Source: an uncultured Stenotrophomonas sp. (lineage in GTDB: Bacteria > Pseudomonadota > Gammaproteobacteria > Xanthomonadales > Xanthomonadaceae). From it: a stretch of DNA of 64,000 nucleotides. The position numbers were made by a program, and so were the translations under genes. Each line of letters opens with the position of its first letter. Position 1 is the first letter of the stretch. Shown piece after piece: positions 7,924 to 18,657 of this stretch. The stretch covers positions 207,113 through 271,112 of the forward strand of contig CAJYNG010000020.1 in assembly GCA_913775725.1 (NCBI GenBank), written 5' to 3'. The notes beneath the pieces are model-generated. The model made no database searches, had not been told where the DNA came from, and was given only the letters and a program-made list of their open reading frames with translations.

Positions 7924-9633
7924 ATGAGCAAGCAAAAATTAGAACTCACCTGGATCGGGAAGGAGAAGCGGCCCAAGCTCGAGCCGCGAATCCTGCTCGA
8001 AGACCCTGAAAAGTCGTATCACGCCAAGCATCGCGTGACGGACGGCGACATCTTCGACAATCGGCTGATCTTCGGCGACAACCTGCTGGCATTGAAGGCG
8101 CTGGAGCAAGATTTCTCCGGGAAAGTAAAGTGCGTCTTCATCGACCCACCCTACAACACGGGAAGCGCCTTCTCGCACTACGACGATGGGCTGGAGCACT
8201 CAATCTGGTTGGGGCTAATGCGCGATCGCCTAGAGATCATCAAGCGACTGCTTTCGAACAGAGGATCTTTGTGGATTACCATTGACGATAACGAATCGCA
8301 TTATCTCAAAGTTCTGTGCGATGAAGTATTTGGACGAAATTGCTTCAACGCGGACGTCATTTGGCGGACTACGGATAACAGCAATAACAACGCGAAGACA
8401 TTCTCGCTAGATACAAATCATGTCCTTGTGTACGGGCGAGAATCATCTTGGGCGCCGAACTTTGTTCATGACGAAGGAAAAAGGTCTCACTTCAAGAACC
8501 CTGATAACGATCCAAGGGGGCCTTGGTTTGATGGAAACCCTGTCAATAATCCTGCGCTTCGACCGAACCTCCAGTTCAATTTGATTGGCCCCTATGGTGA
8601 CGTGATTAAGCACCCCCCGAACGGGTGGCGCTGGTCAAAAGAGACCATAGAGGAGAAGATGAAGACGGGCGAGATTCGTTTTTCTCAGGACGGAAGGCGG
8701 ATCATCCGTAGGACTTACCTAAGGGATATGGATAAAGGACTACCACCATCCAATCTTTGGGCCTCGCTGGAGGAAACCGGCCATAATCGTCAAGCGAAAT
8801 ATGAGCTCAAGAATTTATTCCCAGATGTTCCGACCGTTGAGCTCTTCGGCACACCTAAACCGGAGCGTCTCTTGCGTAAGGTTTTGGAACTCGCAACCGA
8901 TCCCGGGGATCTCGTGCTCGATTCGTTTGCGGGATCTGGGACGACTGGCGCCGTCGCGCAAAAAATGGGCCGTCGCTGGATCATGGTGGAACTGGGTGAG
9001 CATATCCATACCCACATCGTTCCTCGCCTCAGGAAAGTAATAGATGGCGAGGACAAGGGAGGCGTAACTGAAAGCGTTGGCTGGCAAGGCGGAGGTGGAT
9101 TCCGCTATTACAGCCTCGCGCCTAGCCTGATCGTCCACGACCGCTGGGGCAACCCGGTCATCAATCCAGAATACAACGCCGCGCAACTGGCCGAGGCACT
9201 GGCCAAGCTGGAGGGCTTTGTCTACGCGCCGTCGGAGACGCACTGGTGGCAGCATGGCCACTCCAGCGAGCGCGACTTCATCTACGTCACTACACAGAAC
9301 CTGTCCGCCGACCAGTTGCAAGCGCTTTCCGACGAAGTGGGTTCCGACCAGAGCCTGCTGGTGTGCTGCTCCGCCTTCCGAAGCGTGACGGCGGCGAAGG
9401 CGGCGGAACGCTGGCCCAACCTGACGCTGAAGAAGATTCCGAAGATGGTGCTAGCCCGCTGCGAGTGGGGCCATGACGACTACAGCCTCAACGTGGCCAA
9501 CCTACCTATGGCGAAACCCGATCCAGTCGATGCCGGCGCAGACAGCGCCCAACAGCCCAGAACCCGGAAACCTGCCTCCGCAAACACGAACCAAGGCGGC
9601 CTCTTTGAACAGAACGACGGGGAGAACCAATAA
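7924..9633 (+). CDS. Type III-like site-specific DNA (adenine-N6) methyltransferase, Mod
   Basis: 569 residues from ATG 7924, seven bases after AAGGTGG; GTG 7918 is an alternative two codons upstream. Catalytic motif IV FIDPPYNTG lies near 76-84 and the S-adenosylmethionine motif DSFAGSGTTG near 335-344. Motif IV before motif I marks the beta class used by type III Mod proteins. The DNA between about 8200 and 8870 is clearly AT-richer and carries the target-recognition part, so specificity may have been exchanged. A C-terminal extension of about 170 residues follows the methylase core. The TAA is immediately followed by the Res start codon, so Mod and Res should be made together; Mod would set the sequence recognised by the complex. 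Confidence 0.9.
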   Translation: MSKQKLELTWIGKEKRPKLEPRILLEDPEKSYHAKHRVTDGDIFDNRLIFGDNLLALKALEQDFSGKVKCVFIDPPYNTGSAFSHYDDGLEHSIWLGLMRDRLEIIKRLLSNRGSLWITIDDNESHYLKVLCDEVFGRNCFNADVIWRTTDNSNNNAKTFSLDTNHVLVYGRESSWAPNFVHDEGKRSHFKNPDNDPRGPWFDGNPVNNPALRPNLQFNLIGPYGDVIKHPPNGWRWSKETIEEKMKTGEIRFSQDGRRIIRRTYLRDMDKGLPPSNLWASLEETGHNRQAKYELKNLFPDVPTVELFGTPKPERLLRKVLELATDPGDLVLDSFAGSGTTGAVAQKMGRRWIMVELGEHIHTHIVPRLRKVIDGEDKGGVTESVGWQGGGGFRYYSLAPSLIVHDRWGNPVINPEYNAAQLAEALAKLEGFVYAPSETHWWQHGHSSERDFIYVTTQNLSADQLQALSDEVGSDQSLLVCCSAFRSVTAAKAAERWPNLTLKKIPKMVLARCEWGHDDYSLNVANLPMAKPDPVDAGADSAQQPRTRKPASANTNQGGLFEQNDGENQ

Positions 9634-12369
9634 ATGAACGCCCGCGTCTTGCACGCCGTCACCGGTCGTCTCTCTCTTCGTCCGCCGCAGGAGGATTCTC
9701 TCAAGCGGCTGGTTCGTGCGCTCGAAGCCGAACCTGCGCTCTTGCGCCATGGGCGCGAGATCTCGGCGATTCTTTCTTCGCTGAAAGCCGAGTTCAGCAC
9801 GCTGGAGGATTTCGAGCGCGAGTTCCCCTCGCTGTGCTTCGCGTTGGCCACGGGTGTGGGCAAGACGCGCCTGATGGGGGCCTTCATCACCTACCTGCAC
9901 TTGGCGCACGGTATCAACAACTTCTTCGTGCTTGCGCCCAACCTGACCATTTACAACAAGCTGATCACGGACTTCACGCGCAACACGCCCAAGTACGTGT
10001 TCAAGGGCATCGCCGAATTCGCGCAGCAGCCGCCGCTCATCATCACCGGCGACAACTACGACCAGACCGGCGCGGCGGTGGATGATCAGCCGCAGGGCTT
10101 TGGCCATGACGTGCGCATCAACATCTTCAACATCTCCAAGATCAATTCCGAGGTGCGCGGCGGCAAGGAGCCGCGCATCAAGCGGATGCGCGAGGTGCTG
10201 GGCGACAGCTACTTCAACCATCTGGCGAGCCTGCCCGATCTGGTGCTGCTGATGGACGAGTCGCACCGCTACCGCGCCAGCGCTGGCGTGCGCGCCATCA
10301 ACGAACTGAAACCGCTGTTCGGCCTGGAAGTGACGGCGACGCCGTTCATCGAGTCCAGTCGCGGGCCGGTGCCGTTCAAGAACGTGGTGATGGACTATCC
10401 GCTGGCGCGGGCGATGGAGGATGGCTTCGTAAAGGAGCCTGCCGTCGTCACCCAGCGCAACTTCGATGCCAAGGCGCACACACCCGAGGAGCTCGAGAAG
10501 ACGAAGCTGGAAGATGGCGTGCGTCTGCATGAAACGACTAAGGTCGAGCTGCTCACTTATGCCCGCCAGAACGGCGTCAAGCCGGTCAAGCCCTTCATGC
10601 TCGTGATTGCGCGCGATACCACGCACGCGGCGGCGCTTTTGGCGCTTCTGGAATCGGAAGCCTTCTACGAGGGGCGCTACGCGGACAAGGTGATTCAGGT
10701 CGATTCCAGCCGCACCGGTGCGGAAGAAGAAGAGATGATCACCCGCCTGCTAGCCGTGGAGAGCGTGGACGAGCCGACCGAGATCGTGATTCACGTCAAC
10801 ATGCTGAAGGAAGGCTGGGACGTGACCAACCTCTACACCATCGTTCCGCTGCGCGCGGCTAACGCCCGCACGCTGATCGAGCAGTCCATTGGGCGCGGCC
10901 TGCGCTTGCCCTACGGCAGGCGCACGGGCGTTGCGGCTGTGGATCGCTTGAATATCGTTGCCCACGACAAGTTCCAGGAGATCATCGACGAGGCCAACAA
11001 GGGTGATTCACCAATCCGTCTGAAGCAGGTCATTCTCGATGCGCCCAGCGCCGACGACAAGAAGGTCAGCGTGCAGGTCGAGTCTGGAGCGGCGGCACGT
11101 CTCGGTTTGACGAACGCACCTGTCTTGGTCACAGGGGCTTCAGCCACTAACGTTGGAGCGGAGGTCGCCGCGCCTAAGCCGGCGTTCACCACGGAGGCAC
11201 AAAAGCAGGCCGCGCGCATGGTCATGGACGTTATCGGCAAGTACGAGGTCAAACGCGATCTAGTGCCCACCAGCAGTGCGCTGCTGAAACCCGAAGTGCA
11301 GAAGGAAATCCTAGCGGAGGTGGCAGAGCGTTTGAAGCCATTGCAAGGAGAACTGCTGGCGGGAGTGGATGAATCAGTTCCCGCACTTGACTTGTCCGCC
11401 GTGGTGGCGAAGACCACCGAGATCGTGGTGCAGCAAACAATCGACATCCCACGCATCGCAGTGGTGCCGACTGGCGAGGTCACGACCGGCTTCCACGCCT
11501 TCAAGCTGGATGTGAGCCAGCTCCATCTCCAGCCGGGCCAGCGTGAGATCGTCGGGCAGATGCTGCGCACCAACGAGCAGTTCACCTTGGCCGCCGAGGT
11601 CGGGCTCAAGGAGCAACGCCCGGAGGACTACATCGTCCACGCGCTGGTGGACTTCGACGACATCGACTACTTCACCCATGCCGACCTCCTCTACGACCTT
11701 GCAGGCCAGATGGTGCAGCACCTGCGCAGTTATCTGTCCGACGACGAAGCCATCAGCCTCCTCGATCGTGACCGCCGCTTGATCGCACGGGAAATCCACG
11801 CACAGATGATGGCCCACTTCTGGGAAGAGGCGACGGAGTACGAGGTGCATGTCAGTCGCGGTTTCACCGAGCTAAAGCCTTGCAACTACACCGCCACGGC
11901 AGGCCAGACGGCCCACCACTTCCGGGAGACCGTGACCGAGACCAGTCGCATCAAGCAGATGCTATTCGGTGGCTTCGCGCGTTGCCTGTACCCACTGCAG
12001 AAGTTCGACTCGGATACCGAACGGCGCTTTGCCATCATCCTGGAGCGCGACGCGACGAAGTGGTTCAAGCCTGCGAAGGGACAGTTTCAGATCTACTACA
12101 AGCTTGGCACCGAACAACCAGAGTACATCCCCGATTTCGTCGCCGAGACGGACATCGCCATCCTCATGGTGGAGACCAAGGCTCGTGCTGACATCAACGC
12201 TGAAGAGGTTCAGGCCAAGACCGCAGCCGCCATGCAGTGGTGCAAGCACGCTTCCGATCATGCAGTGAGCATAGGCACCAAGCCTTGGAAGTATTTGCTG
12301 GTGCCCCATGACGAAGTCAATGAGTCGAAACGGCTCACAGATTACCTACGCTTTGAGGTTAAAGCATAG
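9634..12369 (+). CDS. Type III restriction subunit Res (DEAD/DEAH helicase-nuclease)
   Basis: 911 residues, starting on the base after the Mod stop. Walker A ATGVGKTRL is at 72-80, motif II DESH near 207, TATPF near 235, and motif VI SIGRGLRLP near 417. The C-terminus has PDFVAETDIAILMVETK (about 832-848), the PD-x-ExK nuclease centre of Res proteins. In type III systems Res with Mod senses unmethylated sites, uses ATP to move or diffuse along DNA and cuts next to a site. All motifs look intact, so the pair is probably active. It is the last gene of the five-gene run; the next gene faces it. The 173 bases after it carry a short CCCCTT/AAGGGG hairpin without a T run. Confidence 0.9.
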   Translation: MNARVLHAVTGRLSLRPPQEDSLKRLVRALEAEPALLRHGREISAILSSLKAEFSTLEDFEREFPSLCFALATGVGKTRLMGAFITYLHLAHGINNFFVLAPNLTIYNKLITDFTRNTPKYVFKGIAEFAQQPPLIITGDNYDQTGAAVDDQPQGFGHDVRINIFNISKINSEVRGGKEPRIKRMREVLGDSYFNHLASLPDLVLLMDESHRYRASAGVRAINELKPLFGLEVTATPFIESSRGPVPFKNVVMDYPLARAMEDGFVKEPAVVTQRNFDAKAHTPEELEKTKLEDGVRLHETTKVELLTYARQNGVKPVKPFMLVIARDTTHAAALLALLESEAFYEGRYADKVIQVDSSRTGAEEEEMITRLLAVESVDEPTEIVIHVNMLKEGWDVTNLYTIVPLRAANARTLIEQSIGRGLRLPYGRRTGVAAVDRLNIVAHDKFQEIIDEANKGDSPIRLKQVILDAPSADDKKVSVQVESGAAARLGLTNAPVLVTGASATNVGAEVAAPKPAFTTEAQKQAARMVMDVIGKYEVKRDLVPTSSALLKPEVQKEILAEVAERLKPLQGELLAGVDESVPALDLSAVVAKTTEIVVQQTIDIPRIAVVPTGEVTTGFHAFKLDVSQLHLQPGQREIVGQMLRTNEQFTLAAEVGLKEQRPEDYIVHALVDFDDIDYFTHADLLYDLAGQMVQHLRSYLSDDEAISLLDRDRRLIAREIHAQMMAHFWEEATEYEVHVSRGFTELKPCNYTATAGQTAHHFRETVTETSRIKQMLFGGFARCLYPLQKFDSDTERRFAIILERDATKWFKPAKGQFQIYYKLGTEQPEYIPDFVAETDIAILMVETKARADINAEEVQAKTAAAMQWCKHASDHAVSIGTKPWKYLLVPHDEVNESKRLTDYLRFEVKA

Positions 12370-12542
12370 ACGGAACGCTACTGTCATCGCTATGAGCAGA
12401 AGTGGTTCCGGCCTTCGTGCCGAGAACCACATCTGGCTTATCCCGCTAGCTCTACTCTTACCACTAGCACGATACCCCTTTTAAGGAAGGGGCTTCTCGC
12501 GCCTTCCCGTTCCCCAAGGGTTATTGGCTACTCACGTACCAC

Positions 12543-13484
12543 CTAGGCTCTGCCCTCATAGGCAGCAATGACAAATGGCTTGGCTCGCTCCAGATCCTCG
12601 AGGTTGGAGATCGCAACCTCCAAATCCCCCGTGCCCCAATGGCCGAACGTTCGGGCATCACGCATTTTCGGTCCCAAGGGCTTAATCGAATCGGGATCAA
12701 TGTGCAAGAACAGCAGCAGGCGACTCTTTTGAGGAACGACAGTTGCGAAGTTCTTTAGGCGCTTGAACGCCATGTACAGCTTTAGCTCTTTGCGCTGGAC
12801 ATCGTCACCAAGAGACCCGATGAAGTCATCCAGCGAGCCAATCAACGCCGCCATATCAGGCCCATACGAGGCCATCCATTCGGAATATGTTCTATCGCCT
12901 GTGGTGCTGGACGCTTTTTGCGCACTAGCGAGCAGAATCTCCCCGCCGACGTCACCCAGCTTTGCTTTCGCGCGACCAATACTTATTGTGTTGACCTGCT
13001 CAAACAACAGCAGATCATTTCCAAATCGCCTGTACCGAATGAGCTCCACACTTTGGTTGATCTGCTGGACAGCGTGTGCATCGAACTTCGTGAAATCCGC
13101 CGCAATGCAGACAACTCGCGGAGAACTCCAATCAATTTGCGAGGCCGCAGCAGTGCCCAGCGCGTCCATTACTTGCAGCTTGAACTCGGCCTGATGATCC
13201 ATTAGCCAATCAAGGTAATAGAGCCCCTGGTTAATGACGTTCTCACCGATTGAGCGCTTGTACTCAATAATGACGGGGCTGTTATTTTCATCCAGACCCA
13301 AGGAGTCAATGCGACCACCATGGGTCTTTCCGGTCACGTACTCGGTCGCAACAAACCGAATACCAAGCGTAGGCAGCAAATTGGCCTCAATCAGCGTCTG
13401 GAGCGGTTTCTCCAGATCTGAAGCCCTTCCCTGCAGCTCAGTCGCTTTGCCGTCAACCAACCTGAAAAGCTTGATGTCACTCAT
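12543..13484 (-). CDS. DUF5655-type protein with PD-(D/E)XK-like N-terminus
   Basis: 313 residues. The N-terminal half contains GGRIDSLGLDENNSPVIIEYK, where D60, E74 and K76 fit a PD-(D/E)XK nuclease site resembling NucS/DUF91 proteins. The C-terminal hundred residues (from about DDFIGSLGDDVQ, with KLYMAFKRLKNF and the FGHWGTGDLEV block) match the DUF5655 domain as I know it. Such proteins are common single genes in accessory regions and have no settled function; a DNA-repair or defence nuclease is an inference. It converges with Res and lies between the island operon and guaA. A GC hairpin at 13547-13566 separates it from guaA, so it probably has its own promoter in the short gap. Confidence 0.7.
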   Translation of the reverse strand: MSDIKLFRLVDGKATELQGRASDLEKPLQTLIEANLLPTLGIRFVATEYVTGKTHGGRIDSLGLDENNSPVIIEYKRSIGENVINQGLYYLDWLMDHQAEFKLQVMDALGTAAASQIDWSSPRVVCIAADFTKFDAHAVQQINQSVELIRYRRFGNDLLLFEQVNTISIGRAKAKLGDVGGEILLASAQKASSTTGDRTYSEWMASYGPDMAALIGSLDDFIGSLGDDVQRKELKLYMAFKRLKNFATVVPQKSRLLLFLHIDPDSIKPLGPKMRDARTFGHWGTGDLEVAISNLEDLERAKPFVIAAYEGRA

Positions 13485-13546
13485 TCCGTCCGATTCCCTT
13501 CAACTCTGTGCCTAGCGTACCGGCAAACAGCCCATCCCATGCAACA

Positions 13547-13566
13547 AGGGCGCCTCTCGGCGCCCT
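13547..13566 (-). terminator. Hairpin between guaA and the DUF5655 gene
   Basis: A perfect 8-bp stem (AGGGCGCC / GGCGCCCT) with a 4-base loop lies just after guaA on the minus strand. The U tract after it is poor, so it is a weak or Rho-assisted terminator at best. Confidence 0.5.
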
Positions 13567-13578
13567 CGTTCTTTCAAC

Positions 13579-15144
13579 TCATTCCCACTCAATAGTAGCC
13601 GGCGGCTTCCCCGAGATGTCATAGACAACCCTTGAAACCCCCCGCAACTCATTGATGATCCGGTTGCTCACCGTCCCCAGGAACTCGTACGGCAGATGCG
13701 CCCAATGCGCGGTCATGAAGTCGATCGTCTCCACGGCCCGCAGCGCAATCACCCACTCATAAGCGCGCGCGTCACCCACCACGCCCACCGACTTCACCGG
13801 CAGGAACACGGCAAACGCCTGGCTGGTCTTGTCGTACAGATCGGCCTTGCGCAGCTCATCAATGAAGATGGCATCAGCCTTGGCCAGAAGCTCGGCGTAT
13901 TCGCGCTTCACCTCACCCAGGATACGCACGCCCAGGCCCGGGCCCGGGAACGGATGGCGGTAGACCATGCTGCGCGGCAGGCCCAGCTCAACACCCAGGC
14001 GGCGCACTTCGTCCTTGAACAGCTCGCGCAGCGGCTCCACCAGGCCCAGCTTCATGTGCTCCGGCAGGCCGCCCACGTTGTGGTGGCTCTTGATCACATG
14101 CGCCTTGCCGGTCTTGCTGCCGGCCGACTCGATCACGTCCGGGTAGATGGTGCCCTGCGCCAGCCACTTGGCGTTCTTCAGCTTGTTCGACTCTTCGTCG
14201 AAGATCTCAACGAACAGGTTGCCGATGATCTTGCGCTTGGCTTCCGGGTCGCTCACGCCTTCCAGCGCGTTGAAGTAACGATCGGCGGCATTCACGCGCA
14301 CCACCTTCACGCCCATGTGCTCGGCGAACATCGCCATCACCTGGTCGCCTTCCTGCCAGCGCAGCAGGCCGGTATCCACGAACACGCAGGTCAGCTTCTC
14401 GCCGATGGCCTTGTGCAGTAGTGCAGCCACCACGGACGAATCGACGCCGCCGGACAGGCCCAGGATCACTTCGTCATCGCCCACCTGTTCGCGCACACGG
14501 GCGATCTGGTCGTCGATGATGTTGGCAGCGGTCCACAGGGTCTGGCAGCCGCACACGTCCACCACGAAGCGGCGCAGCAGCGCCAGGCCCTGCAGGGTGT
14601 GGGTCACTTCCGGGTGGAACTGCACGCCGTACCAGCGCTTTTCTTCGTTGGCCATGGCGGCCACCGGAATGCGGTCGGTGGTGGCGGTGATGGTGAAGCC
14701 CGGCGGCGCAACAGAGACGTGGTCGCCGTGGCTCATCCAGACATTCAGCTTCGGCTCGCCGCCGTGGTCGCTCAGGCCCTTGAACAGTGCATCGGGGTTG
14801 ATCACGTTCACTTCGGCGTGGCCGAATTCGCGCTGGTCCGCGGCTTCGGTGGCACCGCCCAGCTGCGCGGCCAGGGTCTGCATGCCGTAGCAGATGCCGA
14901 AGATCGGCAGGCCGCTGTCGAACACTTCCTGCGGCGCGGCCGGGGCGCCCGGCAGCGTGGTCGATTCCGGGCCACCGGACAGGATGATGCCCTTGGCGCC
15001 GAAGCCGGCGATCTCGGCCGGGTTGTGGTCCCACGCCCAGATTTCGCAGTAGACGCCCAGCTCGCGGATGCGGCGGGCGATCAGCTGCGTGTACTGCGCG
15101 CCGAAATCGAGGATGAGGATCTTGTCGTTATGGATGTTGGTCAT
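13579..15144 (-). CDS. guaA: GMP synthase (glutamine-hydrolysing)
   Basis: 521 residues, the usual length. It converts XMP to GMP with glutamine and ATP in the cytoplasm. The class I glutamine amidotransferase domain has its nucleophile in FGICYGMQ (C85) and the His/Glu pair in QFHPEVTH. The ATP-pyrophosphatase P-loop [10 protein letters not shown] lies near 230-238, and the C-terminal dimerisation domain ends in ATIEWE. Its ATG overlaps the stop of the lipoprotein gene (ATGA), which itself overlaps guaB, so the three form one unit. The 3' end adjoins the accessory island; the guaA end is a known integration hotspot for genomic islands, which fits this boundary. Confidence 0.98.
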   Translation of the reverse strand: MTNIHNDKILILDFGAQYTQLIARRIRELGVYCEIWAWDHNPAEIAGFGAKGIILSGGPESTTLPGAPAAPQEVFDSGLPIFGICYGMQTLAAQLGGATEAADQREFGHAEVNVINPDALFKGLSDHGGEPKLNVWMSHGDHVSVAPPGFTITATTDRIPVAAMANEEKRWYGVQFHPEVTHTLQGLALLRRFVVDVCGCQTLWTAANIIDDQIARVREQVGDDEVILGLSGGVDSSVVAALLHKAIGEKLTCVFVDTGLLRWQEGDQVMAMFAEHMGVKVVRVNAADRYFNALEGVSDPEAKRKIIGNLFVEIFDEESNKLKNAKWLAQGTIYPDVIESAGSKTGKAHVIKSHHNVGGLPEHMKLGLVEPLRELFKDEVRRLGVELGLPRSMVYRHPFPGPGLGVRILGEVKREYAELLAKADAIFIDELRKADLYDKTSQAFAVFLPVKSVGVVGDARAYEWVIALRAVETIDFMTAHWAHLPYEFLGTVSNRIINELRGVSRVVYDISGKPPATIEWE

Positions 15145-15724
15145 GGTGCCGTTCCAGTGGTGTTTTTCGCAGCGCCCGGCGCTTCAAGGCTCTGCGTCAG
15201 CGTGGCGATGAACGCCTCGCGTTGTTGAATATGTGAGGGGTCTTCCTCATCCCAGCGCAGCATCAGCAGGCCATGCGGTGCGTTGGGGTTGGCGCGGTCA
15301 GCGCGCGGCAGCTCGGCGATTTCCTGCACTTCGGTGCCGGGCACGATGCGCCGTTGCAGCGCCGCCATCGAGACGCCCGAATCCGCAGCGCCCCAGGACG
15401 CCCAGCGCACGCTCATCCGTGCGGGTTCCAGCGCGCCCAGCACCGGCGTCAGCACCGGATCATCCGGCCCGTGCAGCAGCTCGGTAATGCACTGCAGCGT
15501 GACCTGCAGCGGGCGCTCGCCGGTGCCTTTCAGCAGCCAGCGCTGCTCGCCGGCGGCCTGCACCTGCCAGCCCTTCGGCAGCGAGAACGCTTTCTGGCAC
15601 GCCTGCACATCCTGCAATTGCGAAACCGCCGCGCCCGGAGACCCGGAGCGCGGCGGCGGTTCGGACAACGAACAGCCTGCCATCAGCAGGCTGCCCGTAA
15701 TCGCAAGAGCAGTTCGCAAGCGCA

Positions 15725-15725
<1 letters not shown>
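15141..15725 (-). CDS. Putative lipoprotein between guaB and guaA
   Basis: 194 residues with a short signal sequence ending in a lipobox (LLMAGC, Cys at about 18), so probably a lipid-anchored periplasmic or outer-membrane protein. The mature part has two further cysteines (around QACQKAF and LQCITE) that could form a disulfide. I recognise no domain. Its ATG overlaps the guaB stop (TGATG) and its TGA overlaps the guaA ATG, so it is embedded in a purine operon with full translational coupling, an odd location for an envelope protein. The function is unknown. The call as a real gene rests on the lipobox and the exact overlaps. Confidence 0.75.
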
Positions 15726-17215
<1,490 letters not shown>

Positions 17216-17319
17216 TTACCCTGTTTTCGCGCCGTGTGGCAGGGGGTAGATGCGACGCAGTGTCGCGCGGGCGGTGATTGGTTCAGGGGGGCCATCCGGG
17301 CCGGCGGCATCCTGCCTTT

Positions 17320-17577
17320 GGTAGGTGCCAACCTTGGTTGGCACCTACCAGGAGCGAGTCATCGGCCTGCCTTTGGTGGGTGCGGACCGTTGGTCCGCAC
17401 TACCCTTCAGACACCTGTGCTCCTGCATTGTGCCGACCAACGGTCGGCACCCACCTTAAGAGGATCACTGGGGCCAGCCCTGGAGCGCCTTTGGTAGGTG
17501 CCAACCTTGGTTGGCACCTACCAGGAGAGGGTCATCGGCCTGCCCCGGCATTGTGCCGACCAACGGTTGGCACCCAC
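17320..17577. repeat. Cluster of five SMAG-like palindromes
   Basis: Five imperfect palindromes stand in a row at 17320-17349, 17375-17404, 17431-17455, 17493-17522 and 17554-17577. The core is GGTAGGTGCCAACC paired with GGTTGGCACC, or variants with CGGACCG and CGACCAACGG. Two linkers share an AGGAG...GTCATCGGCCTGCC stretch, so the cluster grew by block duplication. The units resemble the SMAG (GTAG) elements dispersed in S. maltophilia. The whole 17189-17603 gap between guaB and folD holds nothing else that I can support. Confidence 0.8.
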
Positions 17578-17603
17578 CAACAGCAGATCTCCCCAATCGC
17601 AGG

Positions 17604-18482
17604 TCAGCTCAGCGCTTCCGCCGCTTCCAGGGTGTTCTGCATCAACGTGGCCACGGTCATCGGGCCCACGCCACCCGGCACCGGGGTGATCCAGCTCGCC
17701 CGCTGCGCAGCGGCCTCAAACCCAACATCGCCCACCAGCCGGCCGTCATCCAGCCGGTTGATACCCACGTCGATCACCACCGCGCCCGGCTTCACCCACT
17801 CGCCCGGCACGATGCCCGGGCGGCCCACCGCCACCACCAGGATGTCGGCGTTGCGCACGGCCTGTTCCAGCACGTCCTTGGGGGTGAACTTGTGGCAGCT
17901 GGTGACGGTGCAGCCGGCAATCAGCAGCTCCAGGCCCATCGGGCGGCCGACGTGGTTGCTCACGCCCACGATGGTGGCGTTGCGGCCACGCACCGGCTGG
18001 TCGGTGTGGCCCAGCAGCGTGGTGATGCCACGCGGAGTGCACGGGCGCAGGCCGAACTCGCGCAGGGCCAGGTGGCCGACGTTTTCCGGGTGGAAACCGT
18101 CCACGTCCTTGCGCGGGTCGATGCGCTGGATCAGGCGGCGCGCGTCGGGGATGCCCGGCAGCGGCAGCTGGATCAGGATGCCGTTGATCTTCGGATCGGC
18201 GTTGAGCTGGTCGATCAGGTCGAGCAGCTCGGCCTCGGTGGTACCGGCCGGCAGATCGTAGTCATGCGCCTCGATGCCGACCTTCTCGGCGGCACGGCGC
18301 TTGTTGCGCACGTACACGGTCGAGGCCGGGTCGCCGCCGACCAGCACCACGGCCAAGCCCGGGCGGCTGCCACCGGCGGCCACGCGGGCGTCGACGCGCA
18401 CCTTCAGGCTATCGAGCAGGTCCTCGGCAATACGGCGGCCATCGAGGATGCGGGCAGGAAGCGGGGAGGCGGAATCGGTCAT
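17604..18482 (-). CDS. folD: Methylenetetrahydrofolate dehydrogenase/cyclohydrolase
   Basis: 292 residues. The bifunctional enzyme interconverts 5,10-methylene-, methenyl- and 10-formyl-tetrahydrofolate with NADP in the cytoplasm, feeding purine and fMet synthesis. Visible signatures are [14 protein letters not shown] with the catalytic Lys region, ILIQLPLP and [12 protein letters not shown], and the NADP loop [10 protein letters not shown]. The GTPCHPRG-type motif appears as LRPCTPRGI. It stands alone between two repeat-filled gaps; one-carbon supply links it loosely to guaBA. The start is ATG 18482; length and N-terminus fit the family. Confidence 0.97.
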   Translation of the reverse strand: MTDSASPLPARILDGRRIAEDLLDSLKVRVDARVAAGGSRPGLAVVLVGGDPASTVYVRNKRRAAEKVGIEAHDYDLPAGTTEAELLDLIDQLNADPKINGILIQLPLPGIPDARRLIQRIDPRKDVDGFHPENVGHLALREFGLRPCTPRGITTLLGHTDQPVRGRNATIVGVSNHVGRPMGLELLIAGCTVTSCHKFTPKDVLEQAVRNADILVVAVGRPGIVPGEWVKPGAVVIDVGINRLDDGRLVGDVGFEAAAQRASWITPVPGGVGPMTVATLMQNTLEAAEALS

Positions 18483-18569
18483 CGGGGGCAGGCGTGGGGC
18501 GGCGGGGACGCTATTGTCCCCGATTCAGGCCCCCTCGCCCACCGCCACGCCACCTATCGGCCCGCCTTT

Positions 18570-18657
18570 GTAGAGCCGAGCCTACGCTCGGCTCCGCGCG
18601 CAGCGCGGGTCCATCGCAATCTGGCCGAAGAGCAGCCGAGCATGGGCTCGGCTCTAC
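18570..18657. repeat. SMAG repeat pair at the 3' end of the antiporter gene
   Basis: Two inverted GTAG-headed units: GTAGAGCCGAGCCTACGCTC on the left and AGCCGAGC...GCTCGGCTCTAC on the right, each a hairpin. The CTAC at 18654-18657 contains the TAG stop codon of the minus-strand antiporter gene. Confidence 0.85.

Noticed and set aside
1260-12369. DISARM or BREX system
   Set aside because: DISARM needs the DrmA helicase and DUF1998 (DrmB) proteins and BREX needs PglZ and BrxC; none is encoded here.
17320-17577. CRISPR array in the repeat cluster upstream of guaB
   Set aside because: Units are palindromic, vary in sequence and orientation, have irregular spacing and no cas genes are near.
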